Shown: positions 1 to 10,009 of the stretch, one piece after another
Layout of the letters: every line of letters begins with the position of its first letter
Position numbering within the stretch: the stretch's first letter is position 1
From: Gnetum montanum
Lineage: Eukaryota > Streptophyta > Gnetopsida > Gnetales > Gnetaceae
DNA length: 34,955 bases
Direction of reading: 5' to 3'
Assembly: GCA_015680685.1 (NCBI GenBank)
Contig: MNCI01029550.1
Coordinates: 251,804 to 286,758 of the forward strand
Program-made: the position numbers and the translations under genes
Notes under the pieces: generated by a model
The model's input: the letters and a program-made list of their open reading frames with translations, nothing else
Told to the model about the DNA's origin: nothing
Database searches by the model: none

Positions 1-40
1 TCTAGTAATAAAGAAGTATCTCAACCACTATAAGCCACTC

Positions 41-110
41 ATTCTAGTGATATCTAGTGATATGTCTAGTTTTGATTTTTTAATGATTTTTGTAAACTAA
101 TGTAAAACTA
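41..110 (+). repeat. Dispersed direct repeat R1, copy 1
   Basis: The segment containing TATCTAGTGATAT and TTTTTTAATGATTTTTGTA recurs at about 2172-2241 in the same orientation with a few substitutions (for example GTAAACTAAT against GTAGACTAAT). This shows a diverged duplication about 2.1 kb apart. The sequence carries no coding signal. Confidence 0.6.
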
Positions 111-1310
111 ATCACTATTTTCCACATACCTTTTGTTCTACCCACTATGACAAGTGGTATGAAAGCATGATGATTATTTTTTTAATATTTAATGAAGATG
201 ACATAATGAAGTTAAAGTAGAAGGGTACATAATTATGTTTTATAAGGCACGATGAATTAGATGATGAAACATATTTCTTTAATGAAGTTTTATGAATAAA
301 ATTATTATTAAAATTTGTATTATTACTTGTGTGAGGCATTGAAATTAAAATTTTAGGGCATATTAGTTTGAAGTAGGGATTTCTTATCTTTCTCATTTTC
401 TTTAATATTTATAATTATAGTCTTGTTGTGGAGGTTAAAGTCATTAATTATATTCATTATTATAAGCCATGAAAAAACATGGCAAGGGATGGTCCCAAAT
501 GTCCCTATGTCAATTCCTCCATATGTTCTCAATGAGGACATTTCTTACATTTTTAACAAATTTTCTTGTACTGTTTGTACCCCATGTGGTAATTGTAAGC
601 CAACAGGTAAGAAAATTGAAGCCATAATGACATCATAGCCCTATGAGCCTATTATGTTCTAAAAAGGCATATAATCAAAAGCCTTAACAAGAATTAAAGA
701 TTAACAACCCAAGAACATTCTACCCTAGGAGGTATGTATGTCTTAGAAAAACACATAATGATAATCCAAAAGTTAAAATGGCTTTTAAGTTATATGTCAT
801 ATGTCATTTAAATTTCCAAATTATAAATGAAAGTGTTAATGGCTCCTATAATTCTAGGCCCAAAAGAGAAATAGAATGTCCCATAATATGTTCAGGGCCT
901 AATATGCTACATGTGGCTCAAAGATACCCATCAATTTCTCCCATTTTTTATGCAAAAACTATTAAAAAAATAAAGGAAAAATCACAATGAAGAACATTAA
1001 ACTAAGGATGTTAAGGCCATACAAGAAGACTTAATTAAATCTTAAAAATCAAAGGAAGAGGCTTAAGATAAAGAAGAAAATATCTCAAAGTAAAAAAGCA
1101 AGCTTAAAATTAAGAATCAAAGCTATTAAAATTGAAGTAGCATGCCAAAATTTATGAATTGAGAGCAAATTCAAATCCACTTCAATCAAGTTCAAGAAAC
1201 TTCCAAAGGACTTAATCAAAACACAAATGTTTCAAAGAGTGCTACATATCTTTCTCATGATTCAAGAAAAAAAAACTCAAAGCAAGGTGCCAAGAAAAAT
1301 TCATGATCTA

Positions 1311-1455
1311 AATTTAGGTTTCAAAGCAATTTTGATTCATGAATTTTGTTATGCTTTTTCCTTCATCAAGTAGATCTAGAATTGTGGAGGTTTTTTACAA
1401 CATTATAGGGTAATTTATGTTTTGAAATTATGTTGTTTAATTAAGGGAATTTGAG
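1311..1455 (+). repeat. Dispersed direct repeat R2, copy 1
   Basis: About 145 bp containing TTATGCTTTTTCCTTCATCA and AGTAGATCTAGAATTGTG. It matches 2795-2942 in the same orientation with scattered substitutions and short indels. The two copies are 1.48 kb apart, which differs from the R1 pair spacing, so the two pairs are not one simple duplication. Confidence 0.6.
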
Positions 1456-2171
1456 ATCATGCGAAAGCCCTTTCATTTTTATGTATTAATGTTTAATTAA
1501 GCCTTTAATGTTAAGAATACTTTAGTCTTTATTTATTTTTAGATGTATTTTGTAGATTTAAACACTATGATTCATGTTTCTTAGTCCATAGAAAGATGAA
1601 TTTCATGTTATGTTATTTTCTATCTCTTTCTAAATTCATGCTGTATGAATTTCATTTTAAGAGCTCTTTAAATCTATATTACATGAATATGATTCTAAGC
1701 CCACATTACAAATCTAAGTTGCCCTCATTTCATTGAGTCTATATGAAGTCAAATTTTTCCAAGGTTATGTGTATGTATAGGTATTTTTTATGAAAATTTT
1801 AAGATATTAATTTCTATCACCCTCTAGCAATATAGGCTTACACAAAAAATGAAAAATTCAAGGTTCATTACTAGAGATATCGCTCAAGAAACTTTTGGTA
1901 ATATATTATAATTGTATCTATTTTTGTCATCTAATTAATGTGGCACAATGTGTTCATTTTTTATTTTATTTTTTTGAGGAAGGGTAAAGTATCTCAATTT
2001 CAATTACCTAAATTAATGACCAATGATAAAAATAGATCAATTACAATTTCCCAAATCAATGTCAAGGAATAAGGCTAACAACAAGATGATTTTAGCATTT
2101 CAATTATTGATGTTAGAAGTAACATCTAGCAACAAATAAAAATTTTAATTTTCAATCAATATTGATTTTGA

Positions 2172-2241
2172 CAATATCTAGTGATATATCTAGACCTAAT
2201 TTTTTAATGATTTTTGTAGACTAATTCAAGATTTCTCACCA
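2172..2241 (+). repeat. Dispersed direct repeat R1, copy 2
   Basis: Second copy of the repeat at 41-110, in the same orientation. It shares CTAGTGATAT and the TTTTTTAATGATTTTTGTA core. The flanks differ, so the duplicated unit appears limited to about 70 bp or is too eroded to follow further. Confidence 0.6.
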
Positions 2242-2794
2242 CATTCCGCTAGGACATACATCTTAGGAAAGTATAGTATATGCTAAAAGATAATAGAAAA
2301 TGGAGAAATATTACTCCCATATGAGGAGGATTTCCAAAGCATTTTTACTTATCAATCTATCAAAGAAGGCCATAGGCCCCATTATAAACACAAGGTAGTA
2401 TTGATGAAGCAAACAAGATGAATAGAATGAAGCTTTTCTTTTTTTCTCCCTAGATCCATTTATTATCCTTTTGAGTGGCTTCCATAGTTCCATAGTTGAA
2501 CTACAAATTTCTCACATCATTACAACCAACCCTTTCTACAATGAAGCTCTTCCAACACAAATGTATAGGTCTCATTTTCCACAATAGTTTCTCATATGTT
2601 TTCATATTGTTTTCTCACAATCCTCGCAAATCTTTCTTAAAATTCTCATAATTAGCTAATTATTTCAAGATCAATGAGGTCCTCTCTTATATCCCATGTA
2701 ATGCTAATTTTTAGTTTCATTACATAGTTACTTCTATGTTTTTTTTTCCTCAATTTAGATCATGAATCTTTTGCATACAATTGTTTGATGTTCA

Positions 2795-2942
2795 AGCATA
2801 TAGGCTTCAAAGCCATTTTATTTTATGGATTTTATTATGCTTTTTCCTCAATCAAGTAGATCTATAATTGTGAAGGCTTTTTTGTAGCATTACAAGGGAA
2901 TTTTATTTGTAATTCATGTTTTTTAATCTAAGGAATTTGTAA
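2795..2942 (+). repeat. Dispersed direct repeat R2, copy 2
   Basis: Diverged second copy of 1311-1455, recognisable by TTATGCTTTTTCCTCAATCA followed by AGTAGATCTATAATTGTG and TAAGGAATTTG. No coding potential. Confidence 0.6.
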
Positions 2943-3165
2943 TTCATGTTTCTTATAATTGATGCTTCTTGAAAATTTACTGACTAAACCATTAGAGATA
3001 AGACTAAAGATAAGTGCTTAAGCTATAGGTGACTCATAATTCTAGGTTCTACAAAATAATGAATGACTCCAAGACTAAACAAAAGTAAGAAAGAAGAACC
3101 ACAAATATTACCTTCTATATTCATGATAGTAAAATCATATTTCTTAACTATGGACCAATCTATTA

Positions 3166-3313
3166 AAGCTTAGTGGTAAAACTCTTAATTGTAACTCCAA
3201 GTTACATGATCAATTCTAGTAGGTATTACTAAGTTATAATGTTCTAATTTAACTATATGACTTAGGGGTCAATGTTGTTAAAAAAACATTTCAAGTTTTA
3301 ACATCCACCATAG
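3166..3313 (+). repeat. SINE-like repeat with tRNA-type promoter boxes, copy 1
   Basis: This 148-bp segment is homologous to 24499-24647 in the same orientation. Shared blocks are AGTTATAA.GTTCTAATT.AAC and, 60 bases later, ATTTCAA.GTT..AACA. The head resembles RNA polymerase III internal promoter boxes: AAGCTTAGTGG at 3166-3176 fits an A box, and GATCAATTC about 40 bases later fits a decayed B box. This is what a tRNA-derived SINE would show. No poly(A) tail or target-site duplication is evident, so the class call is an inference. Confidence 0.4.
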
Positions 3314-3492
3314 ATTCTTCCTTGTATTTTGCATCATGGATCATTAGTCTATTTTTCTAAAGTGATCTTGTTATCTTGAAAACTCTATAAGAAATTTCTA
3401 CCAATCTTATTAGTCATTGCTTCTATTGGATAATACTAGCTCTTATGTTCTAGTTTATTACATGAATGCTAGAGGGTGTTGAACCCAAAAAA

Positions 3493-3494
<2 letters not shown>

Positions 3495-3524
<30 letters not shown>
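3495..3524 (+). repeat. (AAT)10 microsatellite
   Basis: Ten uninterrupted AAT units. It lies just past the last LINE-like coding sequence, read on the minus strand as (ATT)n, so it could be the simple-repeat tail of the LINE rather than an independent microsatellite. Confidence 0.9.
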
Positions 3525-3526
<2 letters not shown>

Positions 3527-4972
3527 AATTTAGAGTATATCAAATCATCAAAGAAAGAGTCTAAAGAAAAAGCTCAAAATGTCTTTTTAGGTTTCCATCC
3601 TTATAAGCAATCCTCAAAGACCTCCATTCTAGAGTAAGAAAATGATAGGGCCTTACCCTTATTTAGAAGCACCCTTATGGAATTTCACTTCTTACTAAAT
3701 AATTTCTTGTAAAGAGAAGAAGAAAACTCTCTCTAAAGAAAAAACAATATGTTAATAAGAGATAAAAATCAAATAGTAACAAAAGCTAAAAGATTTCCAT
3801 CTTTGAGCATCCAAAACATTTTTTCTTGAAGTTGTCACTAAAAACCAACATATTTAAGAGTATGATATTTGACATTTGAATAGAGGTCATAGCTATGCTC
3901 TTGCTAATGGAAAATCATTGCACACTAAAGCTTCCAAATAGATTAGAGAAAAAGTACTCAAAGATAATTACAAATGCAAAGAAATAAAGTGGACAAAGTA
4001 GGATAATGACCAAAAATGAATTCATTAATGCTTTATTAAAAATAATTACAAGTTCTAGGTGTCCATTTCCAAGCATTTCAAACAACAAAACACTCAAAAA
4101 AGCATGAAAAAATGAGTCTTCACTCCTACAAAGAGGAGATTAAGAAAAAACATTTCCCATATGTTTAAGATGAGTGTTGTTAGGAAGATCTTGATGAATA
4201 AGACACCATAAAAAATATGAATTTTTGGAAAAGTAGAAGCTCTCCAAATATATTTTATTTTACATATCCAAAAGTGTGATGATAATTGTATTTTCTAGGT
4301 CTTATTAAAATTGTTATGAATAAAATCATTTATCATAATAATCTCATAAGAAACTTTTAAAGTAAAAGAAGAATTATATCTACCATCCCTACCAGAAAAA
4401 TATCAAGAAAATATTGATGCAAATTATTATCAACTTTAAATAAATCCTTAAGATTAGAAATTATTTTTTTAAAATTCCTTTTCCTCTTTATATTTAAACC
4501 ATAGAGGCTAGAAGCTTCATTCCAAGTAATCCATCTATTATGCATATGTAGATAAAAAACTGATATCAAATTTACTACAAGTGATACATAAACTAAATTC
4601 ATTACTAGCCCAAGATCCTTCATTAAAATGAAGCCACCATGGGCTAATTTTCTTAAGCATATCTTTTGAATGTGTAATATGATTATAATTCCAATATTCA
4701 CTAAGCTTGTACCATGTCCATATTTATTTAAAAATTGGAAAACTAGTAATAGAAATAACCTAAGAAAAAAGAAGAAAGTGAATAAGGTTATTAAAAAATA
4801 AATTGTTATCATTCTTAGGTTTTCCTTACACAAGTTTTTTTCTTAAAAGGAGCATCCAAACATCATCTCTATTAATGGACTTTGCACTACAAGAGAAATA
4901 CCATAGCTATAACAATTAATAAGGATAAGTCCTCCATCTTTCTTGTTACTAGTGTAAATATTCCCCAAGTGT
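3525..4972 (-). mobile_element. 5'-truncated LINE relic (end of ORF2, zf-RVT region)
   Basis: The minus-strand translation, with several frameshifts, shows the conserved end of a plant non-LTR retrotransposon ORF2. In order: a KDGGLILIN-like block and WMLLLRKKL (about 4840-4940); a GRDGRYNSSFTLKVSYEII block (about 4330-4390) typical of the segment before the zinc-binding region; IWRASTFPKIHIF (about 4210-4250); then LPNNTHLKHMG, PLCRSEDSFFHAFL (about 4090-4180). The last block matches the zf-RVT signature, with the first cysteine of CPLC lost. The relic begins abruptly inside the element C integrase at about 4966-4975, consistent with 5' truncation during target-primed insertion. The left end is probably near the (AAT)n tract. 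No target-site duplication could be recognised. Confidence 0.6.
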
Positions 4973-5500
4973 GTAGTTAGTTTATGTTCAACCCCCAAGT
5001 GTTGCATGAGCTTCCAAAAGGTAGTGCCTATAAAGTGAGTTCCATTATCAGAAATTAATACATGTGGCACACCAAACCTATTTACAACATTTTGTTGTAC
5101 AAACTAAGCAATAGTAGAAGATATACAATCAATGAAGGCTACTACTTCTGCCCATTTGACATGGATGTGATGGAACCTATGAAATAAATGTTCCAAATGT
5201 TGAAGGGTTCTAGAGATTGAATCCATTGTTGAGGTTCCTCCATTTGACCAATCATTCCATCATCTCATTGGCATCATTCACAAGAGTGAATGTAATGGTG
5301 AGCATCCCTAAGGATTGTTTGGACAATAGTATCTTTCCATTAGGATTTTAATGGTTGTGCATCTCCTAGCATAGTGTCCTCGACAAGGACCTTCATGAGC
5401 ATCTTGGAGAACACATAATTGATTAGCATCAAGGACACACCAATGAACTAGGCCATTGATGCAAACCATGTAGAGGTATCTATTGATCTCCATGAAGTAT
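4966..5500 (-). pseudogene. Integrase of element C (truncated pseudogene)
   Basis: The N-terminal zinc-binding region is recognisable (GHYARR, TTIKIL, then a damaged C-terminal half). The catalytic core keeps LISDNGTHF (second Asp intact), but the first Asp region reads NIYFIGSI (Asp to Tyr). About 40 bp between the MSNG and KWAEVVA blocks are missing compared with element B. The gene stops after GVEHKLTT, where LINE sequence takes over, so the third catalytic residue and the C-terminal module are gone. Confidence 0.85.
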
Positions 5501-5639
5501 TTTACCTAGTGAAGAAACTATTGTTTCTTCTGGTGGTCCAACCCTTGTGTCATCTCTTGGGTCAGAAGATATCATACCATTTAGGCCCATTGGGCAATTG
5601 TTTAGTTATAGCCCCAATGAAGAGGAGTTCATTATGAAA

Positions 5640-6095
5640 CATATCATATAATGGGTTTTCTTCCTCTTTATCATCTCATCGCAACTGAGACAAGTGATCA
5701 GTGACCACATTCTCAGTTCCCTTTTAATTTACCATCATAAGATCGAATTCCTACACTATCACCAACCACCATATGACATGGTGGCTTACCATTGGATTGT
5801 TCATTAGGAAGCAGATGGCACTAGGGTTTTTGTGCACAAATACCTTGTATCCAAGTAGATAATGCCTAAACTTCTCTATAGAAAACACCACTACCATCAA
5901 TTCTTTTTTCTATAGTGATGTAGTTTAGCTATGTACCCACAATGCTTCAACTAGCATAGTGGATGTAGTATGGATGTTTCTTGTTATTCATCTATGTAAG
6001 CATAGCTCCCAAGGCATAATTTGATGCATTCATCATGACATGTAATGGTTTGAACTAGTTAGGTGCTTGTAGAATTGGAGTTTCTACAAGTTTCT
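5640..6095 (-). pseudogene. RNase H domain of element C (pseudogene)
   Basis: The RNase H motif reads MMNASNYALGAML where Ty3 elements have DAS; the catalytic Asp is Asn (codon 6028-6030). Downstream are IEKELMVVVFSIEKFRHYLLG and the adjoining TENVVTDHLSQLR end of the domain. Stops occur at several sites. The same Asp-to-Asn change is present in element B, so it may predate their separation or reflect parallel G-to-A decay. Confidence 0.8.
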
Positions 6096-6099
6096 CTTT

Positions 6100-7290
6100 C
6101 AACTGTTGGAATGCTTTTTCACATTCCTCAGTTCAGATAAATGGAGCATCTTTCTTTGTTAGCTCCATCAATGGCTTTGTGATCTTAAAGAAATTCTCTA
6201 TGAATCATTGATAGTAGCCAGTATATCCAAGGAATGATCAAACATATTTGATAGTTTCTGGTTGACAAGTTATTCCTTCGATGACCCTTATTTTCTTAAG
6301 GTCTACCTCAATTCTTTCTTGTGATATTTTGTGCCCCAATACAATACCTTCCAAGATCATTAGATGACTCTTTTTATAATTGAGCCGCAAGTTGGTTTCA
6401 ACACATCATTTTAGCACTTGCTCAAGGCGATCTAGGGCTTGCTCAAATGTAGCTCCATAAGTGGATAAGTCATCCATGAAAACTTCCACACCACTTCCAT
6501 TTTTTTATTGAAAAATGCTCAGAACCAGATGTTGGAAGTAGGAGCATTAAATAGACCAAATGGCATCTTGTGATATGCAAAAGTCTCCCAAGGACTCATG
6601 AATATTATCTTTACCTAGTCCTCTAATGCAATTTGAGTTTGGTTATAACCACTATAACCATCAAGAAAATTGTAGTAGCAATGCCCAAATATTGTGTCTA
6701 ATACCTAATCAACAAATGGTAGTGGAAAATGATCATTGAGTGTTGCCACATTTAGTAGCCAAAAATCAATGTAGATTCATCACTTGCCTTCATTTTTTGG
6801 CACAATCATGAGTGGGCTAACCAACTCAATATCTACAATGGGATAAATGAATCCCACCTTGAGGAGTTGTTTGCTTTCCTTTTTAACAACCTGCTTCAAT
6901 TTGAGGTTCATTCACCTCTATGGCAATCTCTTTGGCTTCATGGTTGAGTCAGTGTAGATGCAATGCTAGCATATCCTAAGATCAATCCCTGTGAATTCAA
7001 GATATGACCAAGAAAAAGCTAATAACCATTTTTCAACCACATTCAATAGCATCTTTTCTACTTTGGAGAAAGATTTGCATTGATTATTATGAGCTTCCCA
7101 TTTTTTAAAAGCACATATTCCATTCTAGTCGGTAGCATTTTTAATTCAAGGGGATCTTGCTTAAAATTTTTAGGAATCTCTAACTTTCCCCAATAAGGAT
7201 CATCATTTGCATCATCAGAAAGTTGGTGTTGAACTTGCTCTAGTTTATTCATGCCTACAACATATGCACATGTCAAGCTCTCAATCAGTT
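6100..7290 (-). pseudogene. Reverse transcriptase domain of element C (pseudogene)
   Basis: A linker with LPTRMEYVLLKNGKLIIINA (about 7075-7140) precedes the polymerase. The RT shows FLDGYSGYNQ (about 6640-6670) for the first catalytic-aspartate motif and an intact FMDD box (the two aspartates at 6479-6484), which is better preserved than in element B. It continues through GHKISQERIEVDLKKI to SFLGYTGYY and the KAFQQLKEKLVETPILQAP connection. Stops, for example TAG after ALED and after the connection, interrupt it. The role was to copy element RNA into cDNA within particles; this copy cannot make the enzyme. Confidence 0.85.
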
Positions 7291-7295
7291 ACATG

Positions 7296-8129
7296 CTATG
7301 CTCAACCATACAAATACGAGTGTTACGTGTGATTTGGTCAAACTCCAAGGACTAAGTGCTTATGTGCCTTCACAGAAAAAGGATGGGTTAGGCGATCATT
7401 GTCTTCCCAAGCTTACTCATATGGCACGATTATATGGTTAAGCAAACTTGAGGTATATGATTTTGATGCTTTTTATGTTTTATGTCCTGGTGCTAAAAAG
7501 GGAGAAATGAAATAATTAAGTAACTAATTTAATTTAAATAATTAGCTAGGTTCTAACTAGTCCTAACACCAGCATCCATTCCCACTCTCCATACACATCC
7601 TAAACTAGTGTAACACTACTGGAATTACCAAACGTGAGTTGTTACTGGGTTACCAAGTGTTTCACGTATGCTCAAAGTGGTCATACTGAGTGTGCTTGTT
7701 GAAAATTAACAAATCAATAAAATAGCCAATTAACTAATGAAAGCATTGAATAACTATAAATAACATTAAATGCAATAAATAAGCTATTCTGAATGTTGCA
7801 AGGTTTATCACAAAGTTCATCTTTATTTCTGAACATAAGGTGTGCTTAGGTACATAATGCTTGAATAAAGATCCGTTCACTTTATGACTCCTACTGTGAA
7901 CACTCAAAAATAATTCTAACTATGGAAATGGAAAACTACAAGATTTTAGGTAAGGGACTAAGAAACTAACTACAAAATCAAGTTCCCTCGTCTCTTATTT
8001 ATAGGCAACAAGACAAGCTCCAATATTGCATGTCTAATATTGCTTTGGCACCTCTAATATCACATACCCGATTATCGAGGGTCTAATATCATGGATTCGA
8101 TATCGGGGGTTCGATATTTCAACTCATCA
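7296..8129 (-). mobile_element. LTR shared by elements B (as 3' LTR) and C (as 5' side)
   Basis: In element sense it starts at 8129 with TGATGAG, directly after the polypurine tract, so it is the 3' LTR of element B. It is homologous along its length to the LTR at 28396-29240 and, in U5 and R, to those at 19480-20466 and 32120-33141. About 24 bp of the expected U5 end are missing; at 7293-7300 it switches into the protease-RT linker of element C. U3 is only about 125 bp up to the TATA box and holds repeated GATAT/ATATTAGA motifs. Confidence 0.85.
7996..8003 (-). promoter_or_regulatory. TATA box of the B/C LTR
   Basis: TATAAATA on the minus strand, 126 bases inside the LTR start. The same box followed by AGAGG or AGACG occurs at the equivalent place in the other LTRs, which supports it as the promoter core. 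Confidence 0.7.
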
Positions 8130-8142
8130 TACCCCCATGACT
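8130..8142 (-). promoter_or_regulatory. Polypurine tract of element B
   Basis: Minus-strand AGTCATGGGGGTA lies immediately before the LTR start TGATGAG. The identical tract precedes the LTR at 28396-29240, as expected of the plus-strand primer site. It fixes which side of this LTR is the element interior. Confidence 0.85.
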
Positions 8143-9044
8143 AAATAAAAACTTGTCCTTGAGTTTCTTACAAAATATTGGGGAGGTATGGGATTATTGA
8201 CTAAACAACAACTGACGGTGACATGGAATGATAGACTCAAAGTGCCTAGTGAATGGATCAACAAACATATTATAGCATTGGTGTTCATAACCATTGTGGT
8301 GAACACTATACATAAATGACATCCAGACCCTCATTTGACAACTTGTAGAGAAAGAGACAAAAGAAAATGCAGCACATTACTGCTGATGTCAAAAATGTAC
8401 ACACCATTGTTCATTCATGGCCATATGATCAAGCTTGTTCCTTATGTAAATGCTCAAGCTCCAGTCCATCCTGAGTGCTCCCTCCTACCCCAGTCCATTG
8501 TTCATGTGATTGCCATCTGCACATACAACATAGTCATGAATTAGCAAGGATAGATAAGATATAATGTAATTGATACATTGCCTCAATATGAAGCACCTTG
8601 GCTAGATTGTGGGTATGGTAAATATTGGGTTAGAGGTTTGTAACTGTTAACTACCCAAGATGTAGGGGCGAGATAAGTAATGAAATAGAAAAAATTTGTG
8701 ACAAGCCCCCATGACTAAGAGCAAACCTCTAGTAGCAATAGGGTGGAAAATGAAAAGAACAAGAAAGATGAGAGAAATAACAATGGTGAAGCCAAGAAAA
8801 CAAAAGCAAAAATGGATGTCATTTATGTGGTGAATGAGAAATAGTTTATTGCAAGAAATGTTTAAGGGAAAGAGCTTAACAATTGCATCAAAAAAGAATG
8901 CCAATGGATCCTTCCCAAAGTAGGCTAATGCCCTTTATGCCCTGACATACCCACAAACCAAAGAGTCCGTAGGCTCTAGGAATGACATATGGAAATAATG
9001 GTTAGGAACTTACCCACAAGAGTTTACCAAAGAATAACAATGCA

Positions 9045-9338
9045 TCAACCAAGATATAGACTACTCATAAAACTAGAAATGAGGTGGGATATGGAAGGTA
9101 ATATGAAAAGAGAGGAGAGAATGGAATGGGATCCCAAAATCAAGGTTGTGTAAAGTCCCTTGTGTAGTATGTGATTAAGGTGACTTAATAAAATTTGGCC
9201 CAAATCCAGATTAAAACTTACCACATCTAGTAACCTTGCATCAACACACTTGACTAATCCATCCTCGTAAGGCAACAAGAATGTGTCCATAGAGCCACCA
9301 CCATTCCAACAAGAGAAAGATAGAGGAGCAGGAAGCAA
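9045..9338 (-). CDS. Candidate small ORF in the conserved 3' block of element B
   Basis: A 97-codon open frame. Its central part (DGLVKCVDA, then SHLNHILHKGLYTTL) is echoed in the corresponding block of element A (DGLVECIDA, SHINHATHKGLY), where one in-frame TGA interrupts it. The similarity extends beyond the frame at the DNA level, so this may be a conserved RNA or cis element rather than a protein. No known family is recognised and no membrane segment pattern is clear. Treat as tentative. Confidence 0.25.
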   Translation of the reverse strand: MLPAPLSFSCWNGGGSMDTFLLPYEDGLVKCVDARLLDVVSFNLDLGQILLSHLNHILHKGLYTTLILGSHSILSSLFILPSISHLISSFMSSLYLG

Positions 9339-9437
9339 GAAAGGCCCTTAGTTAGAGGAAACCTTTAGGCATGGGTAACATATTTTTCTAGTGCTATAAC
9401 TAGTGCTTGTAGCCCATATTTCTTATTATGTCTAAGG

Positions 9438-9496
9438 GGTGTGCTTTGAATTCTCACCAGTTCTTTTTTTTTTCTTTTTTACATGAGAACCACACC
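9438..9496 (-). other. Conserved hairpin around an A-rich loop, element B 3' region
   Basis: Plus-strand GGTGTG (9438-9443) and TTCTCA (9451-9456) can pair with TGAGAA (9484-9489) and CACACC (9491-9496). This gives a two-part 12-bp stem with a 7-base bulge (CTTTGAA) and a T-rich loop, which is A-rich in the element RNA. The same structure occurs at 17026-17098 in element A although the loop differs in length and sequence, which favours a structural role. Confidence 0.45.
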
Positions 9497-10009
9497 ATGC
9501 AAATACTTATTTCATTTAGTGAATTTCTTGATATTTGGTCAAGAGCAAAATGGTGGAAAACTTATGAAAAATATTCAAGTACCCAAGAGAATAACCAGCA
9601 CAAATGCATTGAATCCTTTGAGGTTACACCCTTTTCAATCCATTTGAATCTTTCCTTGGTTTGAAGAATTCCAAGCCACCAATTCATTAATAAGTTTACT
9701 TACAAAAAGAGACAGTATAGTTCCAATATCAAGGGAGACCATAGAGCTGAATGGATGACATGGACTCATTACTTGTTTTATCAAAAGAAACCATATCTTA
9801 GTATAACATTAAAAGTCAAAGGTAAAAGCCAAACATTAGCAATCAACAACATTATAGTACAATCCACCATCATGAGCACTTATTAGATGATGAGTGAAAG
9901 TAATTTAAACAAAATGTAATAGAAAAAGAAATAGTAAAAATGTTAATGATGGTGTAAAACAAAAACAAGTAAAGATGAAAAATGTGTAAAAAAAAAAGGG
10001 ATAAAAGAG

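Larger units (their letters stand above)
1..3494. other. AT-rich intergenic DNA without recognised genes
   Basis: No reading frame here has a recognisable domain. The short frames (60-85 codons) have the composition of translated AT-rich DNA. What can be seen are two pairs of diverged direct repeats and a tRNA-like repeat copy, listed separately. The stretch 1020-1260 is unusually A/purine-rich on the plus strand. It probably represents old, eroded transposon sequence, but I cannot name a family. Confidence 0.6.
4966..7298 (-). mobile_element. Ty3 element C: pol remnant (RT-RNase H-integrase) lacking gag and protease
   Basis: Minus-strand polyprotein relic closely related to element B. It starts in the protease-RT linker at about 7298, where it is fused directly to the U5 end of the LTR at 7296-8129, and it ends in the integrase core at about 4966 where the LINE begins. 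PBS, gag, protease, integrase C-terminus and any 3' LTR are absent. Numerous in-frame stops (many TAG where a glutamine is expected) and at least one internal deletion show it is dead. It is the third unit in a same-strand chain with elements A and B. Confidence 0.85.

Noticed and set aside
423-638. 71-codon plus-strand frame with two CxxC-like pairs near its end
   Set aside because: The CTVCTPCGNC spacing is not a known zinc motif, composition follows the AT-rich surroundings, and an overlapping frame exists on the other strand. No support for a gene.
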